Assembly: GCA_001599295.1 (NCBI GenBank)
Contig: BCGN01000008.1
Coordinates: forward strand, 1,236,221-1,300,220
Direction of reading: 5' to 3'
Source of the DNA: Sporopachydermia quercuum
Lineage: Eukaryota; Ascomycota; Sporopachydermiomycetes; Sporopachydermiales; Sporopachydermiaceae
Length of the DNA: 64,000 bases
This document shows, piece by piece, positions 11,058 to 23,700 of this stretch; position 1 is the first letter of the stretch; each line of letters starts with the position of its first letter. The translations under genes and the position numbers were made by a program. The notes below the pieces were generated by a model. The model saw only the letters and a list, made by a program, of their open reading frames with translations, had not been told where the DNA came from and did not search any database.

Positions 11058-14000
11058 ATTTGATATGAATTAAGAACAAGACTGCTGTATTTAAGATATC
11101 CTTTGAAACAATTGCACTGCCTTTGCTAATGAGGCATATAGTTCACTTATATCACTTCACTCATATAAACCAGTAGCGGTATGGTGAACTTGGTGTGTGT
11201 ATTCAGATAGCAAAAATAGACATATATTTGCTATTAATGCAATACGATAGATACAATGCAATACAATACAAAACAATATGCTGCCAATGCCGGTTTCAAT
11301 GCAATATAATGTGTCACGATAATATCAAAGAAAATTGTAAAAGCTGCACCTGTGGTTANAGATGTAGCTGTAGTCGTAGATGTAATTATACTTGTTATTG
11401 TTAACCTGTTGGTAACCTTCTGTGATGTAGTGATATAGTTAGGAGTTAAGAGAATACAATACAATCCAATAAACTAACTCACTCATTCACTGATAAGTGC
11501 CAACTGATAAACTGATCAACACAGTAATAAATATCCTGTTAAACTGATAAGGATAAATGCTGGTAGTCTATAGTAATATTTTCTTCTTTCTGGTTAAATC
11601 AATACTAATATCACCAATTGCTACTGTATAAATCTCCTAAAGATGTACTCCTTGGATACCACATTGATACTTTCCTGCTGACCAGGTTGTAGATTTTTTT
11701 CACTCGAGATAAGATAGTGGAAGACCAGAGATAGCAAGTTCTGATAAAACAAATTTTTTCGTCCACTCTGATATAGGACGAATAGTAAGGAATAAGGNAA
11801 AGATGGGACGATGGAAGAGGGTGTTGTCCGGTAAGTGGGAGATGGCTCAAGACAAATAAATGTCCGAGGGGGTGGAGGGAGATATATGGTTGAACAGGAG
11901 TCAAACTGGAGAGTTGATAGGACAGATTTATGAGAGTTGGAATAAAAAATGCAGTCAAAGAACAAAGTGAACGGCGGTTCGGTAGGGTCAGGATATTTGA
12001 TCGGTTGAAAGTTGTCGTTAAGGGTATTATGGCAAAGATCTTATACTGATTTAATTAGTTCAGACTGAGTAAGATAAGGAAAGTGGACGGACAATTAATT
12101 TTGATGAAGTGATCAATAATTCTGATTAAGAGGTGAATATGGAATTTAGGTTTGATCAAAGCACAGACAAGAGTGGCTACCACAAAGAACCAGTTGTTTG
12201 TTATTGATAATGAGAAATTGCTGATTAGTTAATGGGATAGTAGCACTCATTGAGTACTGATATGATGTCTTTTTCTGTTTGAAGTGTTGACATACAATGT
12301 CAAAGGCTCCCGACGGTATGGAATTCTCACCAGCAGGAACCCATTAAAAGGGCAAAAGGAGTTGATTCTCAACCAAATGTCCGGATAGCCAATTANTGGG
12401 ACATGTATCGTATCAATGATTTGATCTGAAAACTGTGAAAAGAGGAATGATGAACAAGTAACAGTTAGGAACAACGAGAGTTTTAGCAAACAAAGCATTT
12501 ATTTATATATGGATCTACAGTATACTAGAACAATATCTTCAGCAAGTGTTTACCTATCTAACGTATTTGTATATAGTTAAGAAACATGAGTGAAGAATCC
12601 AGATCAATCAGGCACAGACAATCAGGGACAGATATGCTAATAAGATTTACTGAATAAAATAAAAGAGCGATGAGATATGACAAGTAAAAAACCAAGAGAA
12701 AGTAATTTGCATGACATGCAATTTTAGACCGGTCAGACATTTGGAAGACAATAAGAACGCGAATCTGGCATAGATAACGATATTCTACTGGAGCCAATAA
12801 GTGCATTCTATTTAAGTAACTAATAATGTTGCACAATAACGAAAAAATATTACCCATTTGTTATTCCTTGTTATTTAATACAGTTTCTAGCTTTTAATAT
12901 GGGCATTATTTTCGTCTCGACTCAGGTGGAACTATAAAATATGAACACTCACTCATTATCCGCTGACCACTCAGACTTTCAATCAGAATTCCTGATATGC
13001 TTTTCCTCTGATCATATCGTTGATCAGAAAAGATTTATCGAGAAATCCTTTGAAGAAAGTCATCGGTTGTAACAATTCATTGATTTACAACTCTAATACT
13101 CTAATAATTGTTCAGTACCAATTCAATCACACACATACTCACTCACTCACGTTACATCCTTATTGTCTTCCAAATATCTGACTGACTGGCATTCATTACA
13201 CCTATTCTTATCACTTTACANCCTCACTCTCATTTTATTCATCTACCCAATTATTGGGTACCCGAAATAATACTCAACTATGGAAAATCCCACCAAGAGC
13301 CATGATTCATGATCATCCAATGTTCTCTTATTGTTAACCACCCAGCTATCAAGTCAAATAATTTTCTTTCCATAATTTTTCACTTTTTCCTCTTTCAGTA
13401 AATATGCCTTGTCACGGACATGTCCGACATTCCTCCCTGTCATGTTTGTCCAATCTTATTCTCCGGCGTAGTTTACAGCACAAGGTGAAAGTCTTGTGAC
13501 TCGTATCATAAGTCAACATCCATTTCCTCCCATTACCCGGCTCTGATACCCCATATAAAAATATGAAAAACTTACGGCCACCTCATTTTAAACTTTATGT
13601 CCTACAGNCCAACATTTAGAGTTCGGTTATCATCATAAAAATTTTATATAAATAAACCGCAGATCCCCTTTCTCTTATCCGCGTTTCAATATTTTTGTTT
13701 TACTTGTTTTCTTAAATGTCACACCTGTTTGTTGTTTCCATTTTAGGCGTGTCGCAGTTATCCTTCTTTTCAATAGTCCAGTATTAGTGATAACGTAATC
13801 AATTATTGATTATTACTAATACTTGTACAGGGCATCTTTATTATATGATACTGACAAGTGTATTATCAATTATCATTTGATCACCACATTGTATTACACT
13901 GTTGGTGTTTGTTTGATGAAGTGCAAAGTTCCTAATCAAACATCTACTGATTCATTGAAGCCGAATCTTGAAAAAGTGTTTATATTGGTAAAACAGAAGT

Positions 14001-14544
14001 TACGTTATCACTTTTGATAACTACTGTTTAATTGCTTACGCAGGCAGGGTCATCACCCAGAAGGTCAAATATATCGCCAACTAACTTCTTCCAGCGTTCA
14101 ATCAGTGAGCTTGTTTAGACCTTTCATTAGGAACTTTCATATCTATTATCGCAACTCAACTACTACTATAATTAGCGTTCTCACTAATAGTAGGACACTT
14201 TTGTCTGCTCTTCATTTCATTTATTCAACATAGACAGATCACATTGACATCTTGTTGAGAGAGTAAAATTGGATTGTATCAAAAGAAAAGTTGCCACTCG
14301 ATTGAATGTTCACAATCAACATTCTTGTATATATTGTATCCTTAAATAATACCTAACTGTATTGTTCAATTCAGCTCTTTTAACTCTTTGTTACCAAGTT
14401 GTGTTGTGTTGTGTTAATTTGGTTTTGTTCAGTCTGATTTTAATCTCATTTCATTCCAACCATATTCGCATTACCTGGTAACTGTTGTATTTTAGTCGTG
14501 TTTTCCTATATCACCATATCACATTTTAGTCTCACAGAGCAGAA
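11058..14544. other. Intergenic, 3.5 kb, divergent region between GATA factor and BDF1
   Basis: Long non-coding stretch shared by two divergent regulator genes. It holds low-complexity tracts (CAATACAA-like repeats near 11240-11280, ACTC repeats near 13137-13150) and short frames interrupted by N bases, none recognisable. Probably promoters with long 5' leaders. No RNA gene recognised. Confidence 0.45.
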
Positions 14545-16659
14545 ATGACGTCAGAAGAAGTTGAAAACAGTTCTCCTGTTAAGGATGAATCAACAGACAA
14601 TGTAGGTCCACAGCCTGTTCAACAGAAAGAAGAAACTGCTGCGAATAGTTCAAATAAAGAAAGCAAAGAAAATACGGTCGACAGTAATGGCAAATCACCT
14701 GATGATAGTGTTACATCAGAAGTGAAAACCGAAAATGGAACTGCTACGCTAAGCCAAGTAGATGATAGCCACCCAGCGGACACTGATACTGATTCTGTGA
14801 AACAAGAATCCAATGGAAATGGTGAAGCTCCAGCTGAACAAACAACTGAATCAACGAACGGTACAGCTAATGTTGAACCAGACAAAGAGGATGAGAAGGA
14901 TGTATCACCAAATTCAACGGAACCTTTACCTAAACACCAACAGAAACATATAATAAAAACCATCAAAGCAGTGAAACGTTTAAAAGATGCTGGACCATTT
15001 CTAGCTCCTGTCGATGCTGTAAAACTTAATATTCCTACATATCACGACGTTGTGAAGAATCCAATGGATCTTTCAACAATGGAACGGAAAGCTGTAGAGG
15101 ATAAATACTCTACAACTGATGAAGTCGTTGCTGACTTTAATCTAATGGTGGAAAATGCTGCATTGTTCAACGGGGCACAGTCAATTATCGCTCAAATGGC
15201 GAAAAATGTTCAAGCTTCTTTTGAAAAACATATGCTTCATTGTCCCCCTAGAGAACTGCCTGTTGCTCCTGCCCCAGATTCTGCTACTACCGCCATAAGT
15301 ACTAAGGCTAAAGACGTTGAACTAAGACCTCCTTCGCAACGACGTCAACAATTAAGAGCCAGTGCTGCTGCCAATGTGCCTCCCGCTTCTACAACTACTT
15401 CTACGAATCAACCAGATCCTGAGGAACCTCCTACGAAGAAAAGCAGACGTTCTACTGGAGCCAAAAGTGATTCACCAGCTTTTGCTTTGCAGCCATCGGG
15501 AATTCCTACTATCCGCAGAGAATCCGCCGTTGATGGTAGACCAAAGCGGGAAATCCACCCTCCACGACCAAAAGATATAATTTATGCTGATGTGAGGCCT
15601 AGAAAGAAGAGATTCGCAGCAGAATTGAAATTCGCGGGCCAGGTGATTAAAGAGCTCCTCAACAAGAAGTACGAATCTTTTTCATTCCCTTTCCTTCAGC
15701 CGGTTGATCCTGTAGCACTGAACTGTCCTACATATTTCAATATCATCAAGGAACCAATGGATTTAAGTACCATTCAGAAAAAGTATCAGAACAACCAGTA
15801 TGAACATGCAAAAGAATTCGAGGCTGACATTCGCTTGATGTTCAACAACTGCTATAAGTTTAACCCTGAAGGCTCTCCAGTTTATATGATGGGCAAACGA
15901 TTAGAAGCTGTGTTTGATAAGAAATGGGTAGATCTACCAATCACTCCTCCAAGCCCACCACCTCAAGCAAAAGAAGTCAGCAGTGAAGAAGAATCCAGTG
16001 ATGAGGATGAAGTAGATGAAGCAAGCATTAAAGTCAGTAATCAAGCTATTGAGTATTTGGAAAGACAGCTGGAAGTTATGAAGAATGAACTAGCTCGTAT
16101 GAAGAAAGAACAACTGGAGCAAATTAAGAAGTCCAAGAAGAAGAAAACCAGTAAAGGAAAATCAAATGGTAGTTCTACCGGCGGTCGTAAGAGAAACTCT
16201 TCTGCTAACAATAGTAATTCTAATGGAAGAAGCAAAAAACATGAAGAAGTACATGTTTCTTATGATATGAAGAAAGAAATATCCGATAAGATAGCTGTAT
16301 TACCAGAAAAGAAACTAAACACCGTTATAAGTATCATTCAAGCCGGCGTGCCAGACATCAATAAAAATGGTGACGAAGAGATCGAATTGGATATGGATCA
16401 ATTGGACAATAAGACTTTGTGGAAGTTGTATAATTTCGTTGTGAAGGACAACAAAGCTAACTCCACTGGAGGTAATGTAAAGAGGAGTGCTCCCGTTGCT
16501 AAGAAGAGGAGTCGTCATTTAACTAAAGCTGAAGAGAATCGTCAAATTGAAGAGTTGAAACAGAAACTGGCTCAGTTTGAGAATGCTGAAAAAGCTGGTG
16601 TTTCGGATTCCAGTGATGATGAAGATGATTTCAATGATTCTTCTTCTGAAGAGGAATAA
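14545..16659 (+). CDS. BDF1: BET-family double bromodomain protein Bdf1
   Basis: 704 residues, close to the 686 of S. cerevisiae Bdf1. An acidic, Ser/Thr/Glu-rich N-terminus precedes bromodomain 1 (about residues 131-228, with PVDAVKLNIPTYHDVVKNPMD and the acetyl-lysine-binding Asn in ALFNG). Bromodomain 2 lies at about 353-458 (PFLQPVDPVALNCPTYFNII, NNCYKFNPEGSPVY). A coiled coil rich in Lys/Glu follows (about 500-530), then a basic Lys/Ser/Asn stretch, the NET/ET domain (about 568-634: YDMKKEISDKIAVLPEKKL ... LDNKTLWKLYNFVV) and an acidic C-terminal tail with serines before Asp/Glu (CK2-like). Bdf1 binds acetylated histone H4, associates with TFIID and SWR1, and supports transcription initiation. 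No intron needed; the ATG at 14545 follows a plausible A-rich context. Confidence 0.97.
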   Translation: MTSEEVENSSPVKDESTDNVGPQPVQQKEETAANSSNKESKENTVDSNGKSPDDSVTSEVKTENGTATLSQVDDSHPADTDTDSVKQESNGNGEAPAEQTTESTNGTANVEPDKEDEKDVSPNSTEPLPKHQQKHIIKTIKAVKRLKDAGPFLAPVDAVKLNIPTYHDVVKNPMDLSTMERKAVEDKYSTTDEVVADFNLMVENAALFNGAQSIIAQMAKNVQASFEKHMLHCPPRELPVAPAPDSATTAISTKAKDVELRPPSQRRQQLRASAAANVPPASTTTSTNQPDPEEPPTKKSRRSTGAKSDSPAFALQPSGIPTIRRESAVDGRPKREIHPPRPKDIIYADVRPRKKRFAAELKFAGQVIKELLNKKYESFSFPFLQPVDPVALNCPTYFNIIKEPMDLSTIQKKYQNNQYEHAKEFEADIRLMFNNCYKFNPEGSPVYMMGKRLEAVFDKKWVDLPITPPSPPPQAKEVSSEEESSDEDEVDEASIKVSNQAIEYLERQLEVMKNELARMKKEQLEQIKKSKKKKTSKGKSNGSSTGGRKRNSSANNSNSNGRSKKHEEVHVSYDMKKEISDKIAVLPEKKLNTVISIIQAGVPDINKNGDEEIELDMDQLDNKTLWKLYNFVVKDNKANSTGGNVKRSAPVAKKRSRHLTKAEENRQIEELKQKLAQFENAEKAGVSDSSDDEDDFNDSSSEEE

Positions 16660-18076
16660 TTATGATGGATTTAATAAGAGATTTGGAATCAGATTTGATC
16701 TTTGGATACTGGGAAAGTGGTTGAAAGTGGTTGAAAGTAGAAGAAAAGAGGAGAGAAAAGATGAGATGATTTCGCAGATTCCAAAGCTGATAGTCAATTG
16801 ACTGGAGCTGTCTGATCGTTTGTTAAATTGTAAGTTACTTCCTTCTTTTCTTTCTTTCGTTATTTCTTGGTTTGTTTACTCTGTTTTGGACTAATGCTTC
16901 AATGAGGGTTCTGTTGATAGGGGTTTTTTCTGATCCTTGCATTTCTTTTGGCATATTTTCCTTCTAGCTTGCAATTGTGTTTCTCTTGCGTGCTTTGTTT
17001 TATATTCTACTTTCAAGCTTTGAGTATTTGCTATCTCGATATGAAAGTATGTGTACTATATTATATTAATTAATTCAATGACTAGATCAGCGATATTGCA
17101 TTAACTTAAGAATGGTAGGTTGTAGAATGAGATGAAAAGAAGAGTAAGAAAGTGAGAATGATAATGATCAATATTGAATTAACTGATAAGATAATTATAT
17201 GGCTGTCTTTATAGGTAGAAGAAGAGAGTTGATGTGTAATACTGCTGGCTTCCTTCATTTCTCTATCAAGATTCTCCTGTTGTTTGTTCGTTTGAGAATG
17301 ATACGATGGTTTCTTTATAGTATCACATAATCATTAAACTCTAGTAAGTTGAAAGGTGTATTATCTTTCCGGTTACCTTTCTGATTACCTAATCATTCAA
17401 CAACAATAGTTTTTACCCGATTTTAATTACGTATTTAATTAATATCACAAAATCAGTAAACGGTCTTCGTAATGACCGGCTTCCAATCCGAAAATTAAAC
17501 ACATGTAAACCACAATAAGTAAAGCTGACCCAATTCTTGGAATAGATTTCCGGTTCATTGGGAATCCCTTCATTGTATATTATCAATAAAAGTGTGATGT
17601 TTAAACATCTCGGGTCATTTGTTGGCCTTGAGTCCGAATGTTTAAATTTCCAGAACAAAGTGTTATTTCAATTGTATATATGTATAAGTATACAATAGTA
17701 TTAGCAGCAAAAGCGTCACAGTCGACGAAGTCATAGTAGTCATAACTGTATGGTAACTACCGTCTGATCACACTACCAATCAAACGACTGATCAATCAAT
17801 CAAGTGTTGACAGTATTGCAAACCTGAGTAACAGCCTGATTGGANTTGCATTTTTGTCACTATTGCATGTGTAAATAAGCAAGAAATCAAACAAAGGAAT
17901 CAACTAGCGATAAGCAAATTTCGAATAGGTAACACCTATGATAAGCAGTATATATTACAACTTACAGGACCATTTACTGTTCCCTCTAAACTATTAGATT
18001 ATACTACAATCTGACACACGTATACAGAATTATCTATCTATAGATATACAGATCTTGTTCCCAGATTCAAGTAACC
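16660..18076. other. Intergenic between BDF1 and the UAF30-like gene
   Basis: No supported gene. Short frames at 16577-16801 and 17413-17658 are unremarkable. The TTCCG/CGGAA-rich tract described in the findings appears to begin near 17.35 kb. TATC/TAGATA microsatellite-like sequence near 18030. Confidence 0.45.
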
Positions 18077-19528
18077 ATGAGTTTGGATTCAAGCAAATAT
18101 ATACCAACAATTGATGTAAGTATAAGCTTTGGTTCTATAGGGTTGAATAGTTCAGTAGAATTATTCTGTAAAATAACGCTATGGATAATACTGAATTTGT
18201 ATAATTTATGTGGAATTAACAAATTATTCACAGGCAATTTTGCAGGTATCAGATTTACAGGTTGTTACTGCGAAAAGGATACGAAACTCGTTACAGGAAT
18301 TGTTTGGAGTTGATTTGAACCCATTTAAAGTAAGTTGAGATTTTAGATGAGAAGAAGGCCAGAAACAGGGGATGGAGGTTCCCCATTTTTTGAATTTAAT
18401 ATAAACACGGCTGTGGAGATTCACGGAATAGGTAGGATGTATTTCATAACTGAACCCAAGTCTCAAAACTCGGAATCCTTCCCTTCAGATTCTAACTTTG
18501 TGCTTAGGATGAAATAAACCAAGTAGTATTATCCCGATTTCATCTTCTACTAAACAAACGGAAAGAAGAAGAAGAGAAAAGAAAATTAGAGAGCAAATCC
18601 GATGCTGACTCCGTATCCGAAGCCGAGGATGATATCGAATCCGATGGTTATGCCGATCCTACTAATGAAGGTACCAAAAAAGGAAGAAAAAAGATCCCGG
18701 CAATTGTTCGGAGACAACCGGGAATAACAAAACATAATACTACAAAAAAGAAGTCAAAAGCAGATTTAGAAGCGGAAGATAAACTAATGGCTGAAAGGCT
18801 ACATGCCACAATGAATGGTCCACAGTTAAGGTCAGAACGAGTCAGCCAACGGAATGGAACAAGAGCACCGAAAAAGCGGATAAAGAACCGGAAGAAGTCG
18901 GTTAAAAAGTCTTCGGATTTTGTGTCCGATGATGACGAAACCGGAAGTAATTCCGAATCTCGATCTGATGTCGAACCAGCAGAACCAGTGAAAAAGAAAA
19001 GAGGAGGTTTACAACAGCCATTAAAACTGTCACCGCCACTAGCAGAATTTATCGGAGAAGATGAAATGAGCCGACCACAAATTGTTAGTAGGATTTGGGA
19101 TCACGTGAAACGGAATGAGCTGCAAAATCCTGCTGATAAGCGGGAGATTTTGTGCGATGAGAAATTAAAGCCGATTTTCGGTGATAGTAAGCATTATTTG
19201 ATTTAGAGGTTGCTGTATAATAAGGGATTTGGATGATTTTGGTACCTTCGGTATCTTTTTTCTCAACATGAATTGGGTGTTATTGGTGAGAAATATTTTA
19301 TTTTAGTATTTGAAACGTCAAATTCGGAATTGTAACATTTCAACTGCAGACATTGAATTCTCATTTGTCTCCCATTTTCCTGCTTTCCTCTTTCACCCTA
19401 TGTTTCCCCAGCACCTCATCACTTTCTTCTTTCACTTTACTAACAGAAACTGCACAGAGGTGAATATGTTTCAAATGAACAAAATATTAGCTAAACATGT
19501 TTATAAACCTGATGAAGTGATTTCATAA
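18077..19528 (+). CDS. UAF30: DEK-C and SWIB domain protein (Uaf30/Tri1 family), four exons
   Basis: Exons 18077-18115, 18234-18329, 18508-19186 and 19458-19528 give about 294 residues. Donors are GTAAGT, GTAAGT and GTAAGC; acceptors CACAG, CTTAG and CACAG. The last intron has a perfect TTTACTAAC branch site. The N-terminus forms a DEK-C domain (YIPTIDAILQVSDLQVVTAK ... NSLQELFGVDLNPFKDEIN). Then comes a Lys/Arg and Ser/Asp-rich linker. The SWIB domain at the C-terminus has LSPPLAEFIGEDEMSRPQIV, IWDHVKRNELQNPADKREIL and, only after the third splice, FGDKVNMFQMNKILAKHV. Without that splice the frame would stop at 19206 inside the SWIB fold. In S. cerevisiae Uaf30 is part of the upstream activating factor for RNA polymerase I; Tri1 is a paralog-like protein of less clear role. 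I cannot tell which of the two is the closer match. Confidence 0.88.
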
Positions 19529-20777
19529 TAGTGATGAACATTTCTTGCTTTTCACTATGATTTTGGTGGAACTTATATATTATTCAAAGGGGGTGTTATA
19601 TATATTATGGTAATGGTAATGGTATTGGTGTTATGATTTGTTACGCAGTTTAGTATAGTGGTATGCTTTAGTAACAAGATCTTACTGAGATAAGAATAAA
19701 TGTTTACAGCAACGTAATTAGTGTCTAGGAGGGTACAGGTGGTAGTAATGATTGGTTTTCAAAATTCTTGTATCAATACTGCTGACTCAGCTCTTATTGT
19801 TAAGCCAGTGACAGGATCTTTTAATGTATGGAATACCATATCTTTCTTGATAGCATTAATAACATCAATTTAGACAGCAGGAGTCCTGACATTAACAAGC
19901 ATTTTATTCTACTGATATGGCTAAAGATGACCCATAGTACTATTTATAATTGATGACTATCTGTAGTAGTCTACAAGTCGAACAGCACTGGGAAGTAATA
20001 AAAATAGACAATTGGGTGTCTCCTGGTATTATCGTTGCTAGTTATCATTAAGCTATCGTAGGAAGCCAGTAAATTGTAGTGGAAGACAAGAATGGGCATT
20101 GTTGTAATGGCTTGAATTAATGTAAGGTCTATCTCTTTGCTGCTATAATATAAAAGAATTCACTGCAATAACTAAAAAAACGTTGAAATCAAAATAAAAT
20201 AAAAAAGAATGATGGTGTGGATAATCATAGATAGCGATTGTTTAGCTCTCCATTATTGCAAGATACTATTCAACCGTAAGTAGTGCAAAACTGGAATGAC
20301 AGAAAACAGCATAATCTCCGGTTTCAATATCTTACGAAATCAATATAGCTGAATCATTCACCATTATTATTTCCGTTACTTAATGCATATTACACGCATC
20401 TTCATGCATCTCCTCCCTTTTGTTAAAGACTTTATCTTGCAAGTTTACAAAATCGTGTGTAACCTCTTTGTTTCATGTTCAATTTATAACGACACACACT
20501 TTCATTATCCAAACAAATGATTATTTTGATCTCGGATCGCATTTTATATTAAGAAGACATAAGGACATCTTCTGATACATTGAACGTTTTTTACACCTCG
20601 GTACCTAATATTTTCAACGTTTGGTATTGGATTCATTGTCGGATCAACCAAGTCTCATCTATCTTGTGTGCATACTTTGATTTACCATTACATTCAATTC
20701 CGAGTCTAACCGAAATCGGAACCACCTGCACTTGATCCTTTCATAGGTATCTTTGTGACTTGCTGTCGTTGTGGAAA
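19529..20777. other. Intergenic before the Munc13-like gene
   Basis: No gene recognised. GGTAAT repeats near 19605-19630. A tRNA A-box-like string near 19650 has no matching B box and is rejected. Confidence 0.45.
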
Positions 20778-23700
20778 ATGACCCAAAGAGATAATCCGAG
20801 GCCTCATCTTCGGACAGAATCGCAATCAAGCCCGTCATCTCCAATTGCTACCTACAACAGACCCCAGTCTCAACAGTTTATAAATGCAAAGTCCCAGTGC
20901 AATTCCGAGTCTGTATTTAAATCGTACGCAAACTCAACACGGAGTTTCACTTCCGAATCCTCTCCAATTCCAGAAGCGACTTCTGATCCCGAACTCAAAG
21001 AGTATCTTTTCCGAGCTGCAGTTTTACACTATAGAACTGAACGGAGATTTCTGGAAGCTGCTAGAGCCGATCGGCTGTTTCGAACCGAGTTCCGGAACTC
21101 GGTGGCGTCATATTCCAGTAATTCCTCTTTTGAAGGTTTAGGAGGTTCCGGTTCGGCAACTTTTTCTGGTAACGGGGGCTCTTCAGGAACCAATTCCTCC
21201 ACATCCGAAAGTTTCCGATTACCAGATACTTGGTTNTCTGATATAAAACCGGCAATTGAGTCAATTATCATCCGGTCTGATGAGAGATATGCCTCTTTTT
21301 ATTCCGATGATTTCCTCCGTGAATCTTTCAAGTTATTCTTTAACAAATGTTTAGGCTTTTCTCCCGCACAGCTGATAGATAATTCTAGTGCGAAGACTTT
21401 AACAGTGATGTTTTTGGGTTGTGGCAAATCCGCGTTGGCCCGTGTTTCTCCGGTTAATGGAGCCCCTCCAGAACCAGAAAGTGTGATTTTGTCTCGCTTT
21501 GGGGCAGATTTTTTCCGGTTTTTGGCCAAAGTTTATGAACTTCGGAACATCAAAAAACACGAAAGGCTTGTTCAAACTTTACGATCGGCAATTTCCCCTG
21601 ATGGCAAGTGTATTGTTATTCCCGGAATGAATACTTCGGATTTAATTGGAAACACGATCTCTCGACCTCATTTCCGTTTTAAAGATATGTATCTGTTAAC
21701 TTTGATTGACGAACTGTATAATGGAAATATCAAAGTTGACATGAAACGGCTTCGGGAAGATGCCACACCGGAAACTTATGTTACCGATTTAGACAGAATT
21801 GAAGCACAGCTAAGTACTGATCAATATATAGGGCTAAGTCCTGTGGCTTATGCGGACATATTACAATATCGAGTGGCGAAACAAACAGAGTTGGAAGCAG
21901 TACGGAGAATTTCGGAAGAATATGGAGAGTTTATTATTGGAAAACGGGGTAAAATAGGTACAAAACTTTGGCCTTACTACTTTATCCCCGCTGACTCTCG
22001 GAACCTTATGGCAGCACTAATAACTTTATGTTTAAAAAGGGTAAAAGAGTTACAGACAATAGGGGAATTACGTAGTGGAGAAATATTACCGAAGAAGTAT
22101 GTGGAGTTAATCAAAACTGTGGGGCAAATATGGAGGATAAGTTCGGTTACATGCGGGGTAATATTTGTGCAAATCGCTTACTCGGAGTTTCTCCGCATTG
22201 ACACATCAATCAGCTCCGAGGTTACAGCCGGGTTTGACCGCATTCAAACTGTTTTTGAGATTCTTCATGATATCGTGCCTGATTCGGAATGGGATTACTA
22301 TGCCTGGCAAGAAGCGGATAAAGAAATCCATAAGCGGAATCTTTTGCGGGTCTATTATCGCATCTGTAAAGTTCTTCGCCTTCGGATGAAGACGTTATTC
22401 TTAAGGGAAACTGGAGGTGTGACAAAACGGAAGATTTCAGATGAAGAAATTCAGATGGCTAACAGTATCTATGAATTAGAATTTGAACCTGATGTCGCAA
22501 TAGGAGAAATAAAAGAGGAAGTTACTAATAAAGGGTTTTTAACAAACATAGCTATGGAAATAAACGTTGCGGCAATTGAACTTTATAATAAAGTTAGAAA
22601 CCAGATATCCCGGGGACATCCGAACTTGTCACAAATAGATGACTTTTTAGTTAAAATTTACTCCGAGTTGAAATTCGTTAAGTCAAACATGAGGTCCCCG
22701 GTTTTAGGATTGTTCTCAATATCTGAAATCGTGATTATCCGATTAGTCCCTTATCTTTTCCGGGATCTCTACGCGATGCTTCAAGCTGTTAAACAATTAC
22801 ATTCCGAGATGTCGCCTGAAGCTTCCGCTTCTTTACCTGATTCGGAAGTCATATGCTGGGAGAACCTTAAATCAATGTTCTTCGATGTGCGGGATTTATC
22901 GCAACAATTTATGACCGCTCTAGAGAAAAATAAGAGGAACAATTACTCGGAACAAACCGGATCCGATTTCAAACTCTATCAAACCCGTTTGCTCCGTTTG
23001 TTGTTTACGATTATACTTGATTGGGTAAACGGATCTAGAGATAGCGTATTAACCTCGGTACAAGCTTTGACCCGTTCAGAGGACTTCCAGCCAGTAGATT
23101 TACCAAATGATTTACTATTTTCCTCTTCGGCGAAACAACTCATGATAACTGTTTTTACCCGTGTGGAAGAACTAGAGAAAGTCAATTGGCCCGAGAAAGC
23201 GGAAGCTTCGGAACTAATGAAATGCCGGCTCCGGGATATCTCGGATGGATTATTCCGTTACTTGGACTTCCTAGAATCCCAGTTCAATACTGATTTCGAT
23301 GCAAGCAAACCAACGTCATCGGAGAATATCGGTTCTCGTGATGCTATGGATATGTTACGTCGGATGCTAACCCGGAGGGAAACGGAGCTAGGAGTAGTGG
23401 AAGAGACAAAAATTTTCAAATCGGAACTTTTCGTGGAAATGAATAACGTTCATTTTTTACTAGAGAAGTTTGATGAGTTGGAACTGCGTGTGAAACCGGG
23501 AGAAATTGATGCTCTTATAGGTAATAATAGAAATGAAATGGAAAGTGATCGGAACAGTCGAAACAATAAAAATGAGAGGTCCAAATTAGGAGAGGGGAAA
23601 ACTACATGGTATCTCAAAGTCATCCGAGCGGAAAACTTGAAAAAAGCTGATAATGGAGAATTACCCGACGCAAACGTTATGATCAGAACCTTTACGGGGA

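Noticed and set aside
18787-19206. Stand-alone 139-aa SWIB protein
   Set aside because: The frame is the 3' part of a spliced gene; upstream exons supply a DEK-C domain and a later exon completes the SWIB fold.
19650-19725. tRNA gene suggested by an A-box-like string (TTTAGTATAGTGGTA)
   Set aside because: No matching B box, anticodon arm or acceptor stem could be found at the right spacing.
20760-20777. Upstream start of the Munc13-like protein
   Set aside because: The first codon is TTG; the first ATG is at 20778. The same reasoning moved the starts of the AlaX, Atf-like and dioxygenase genes.
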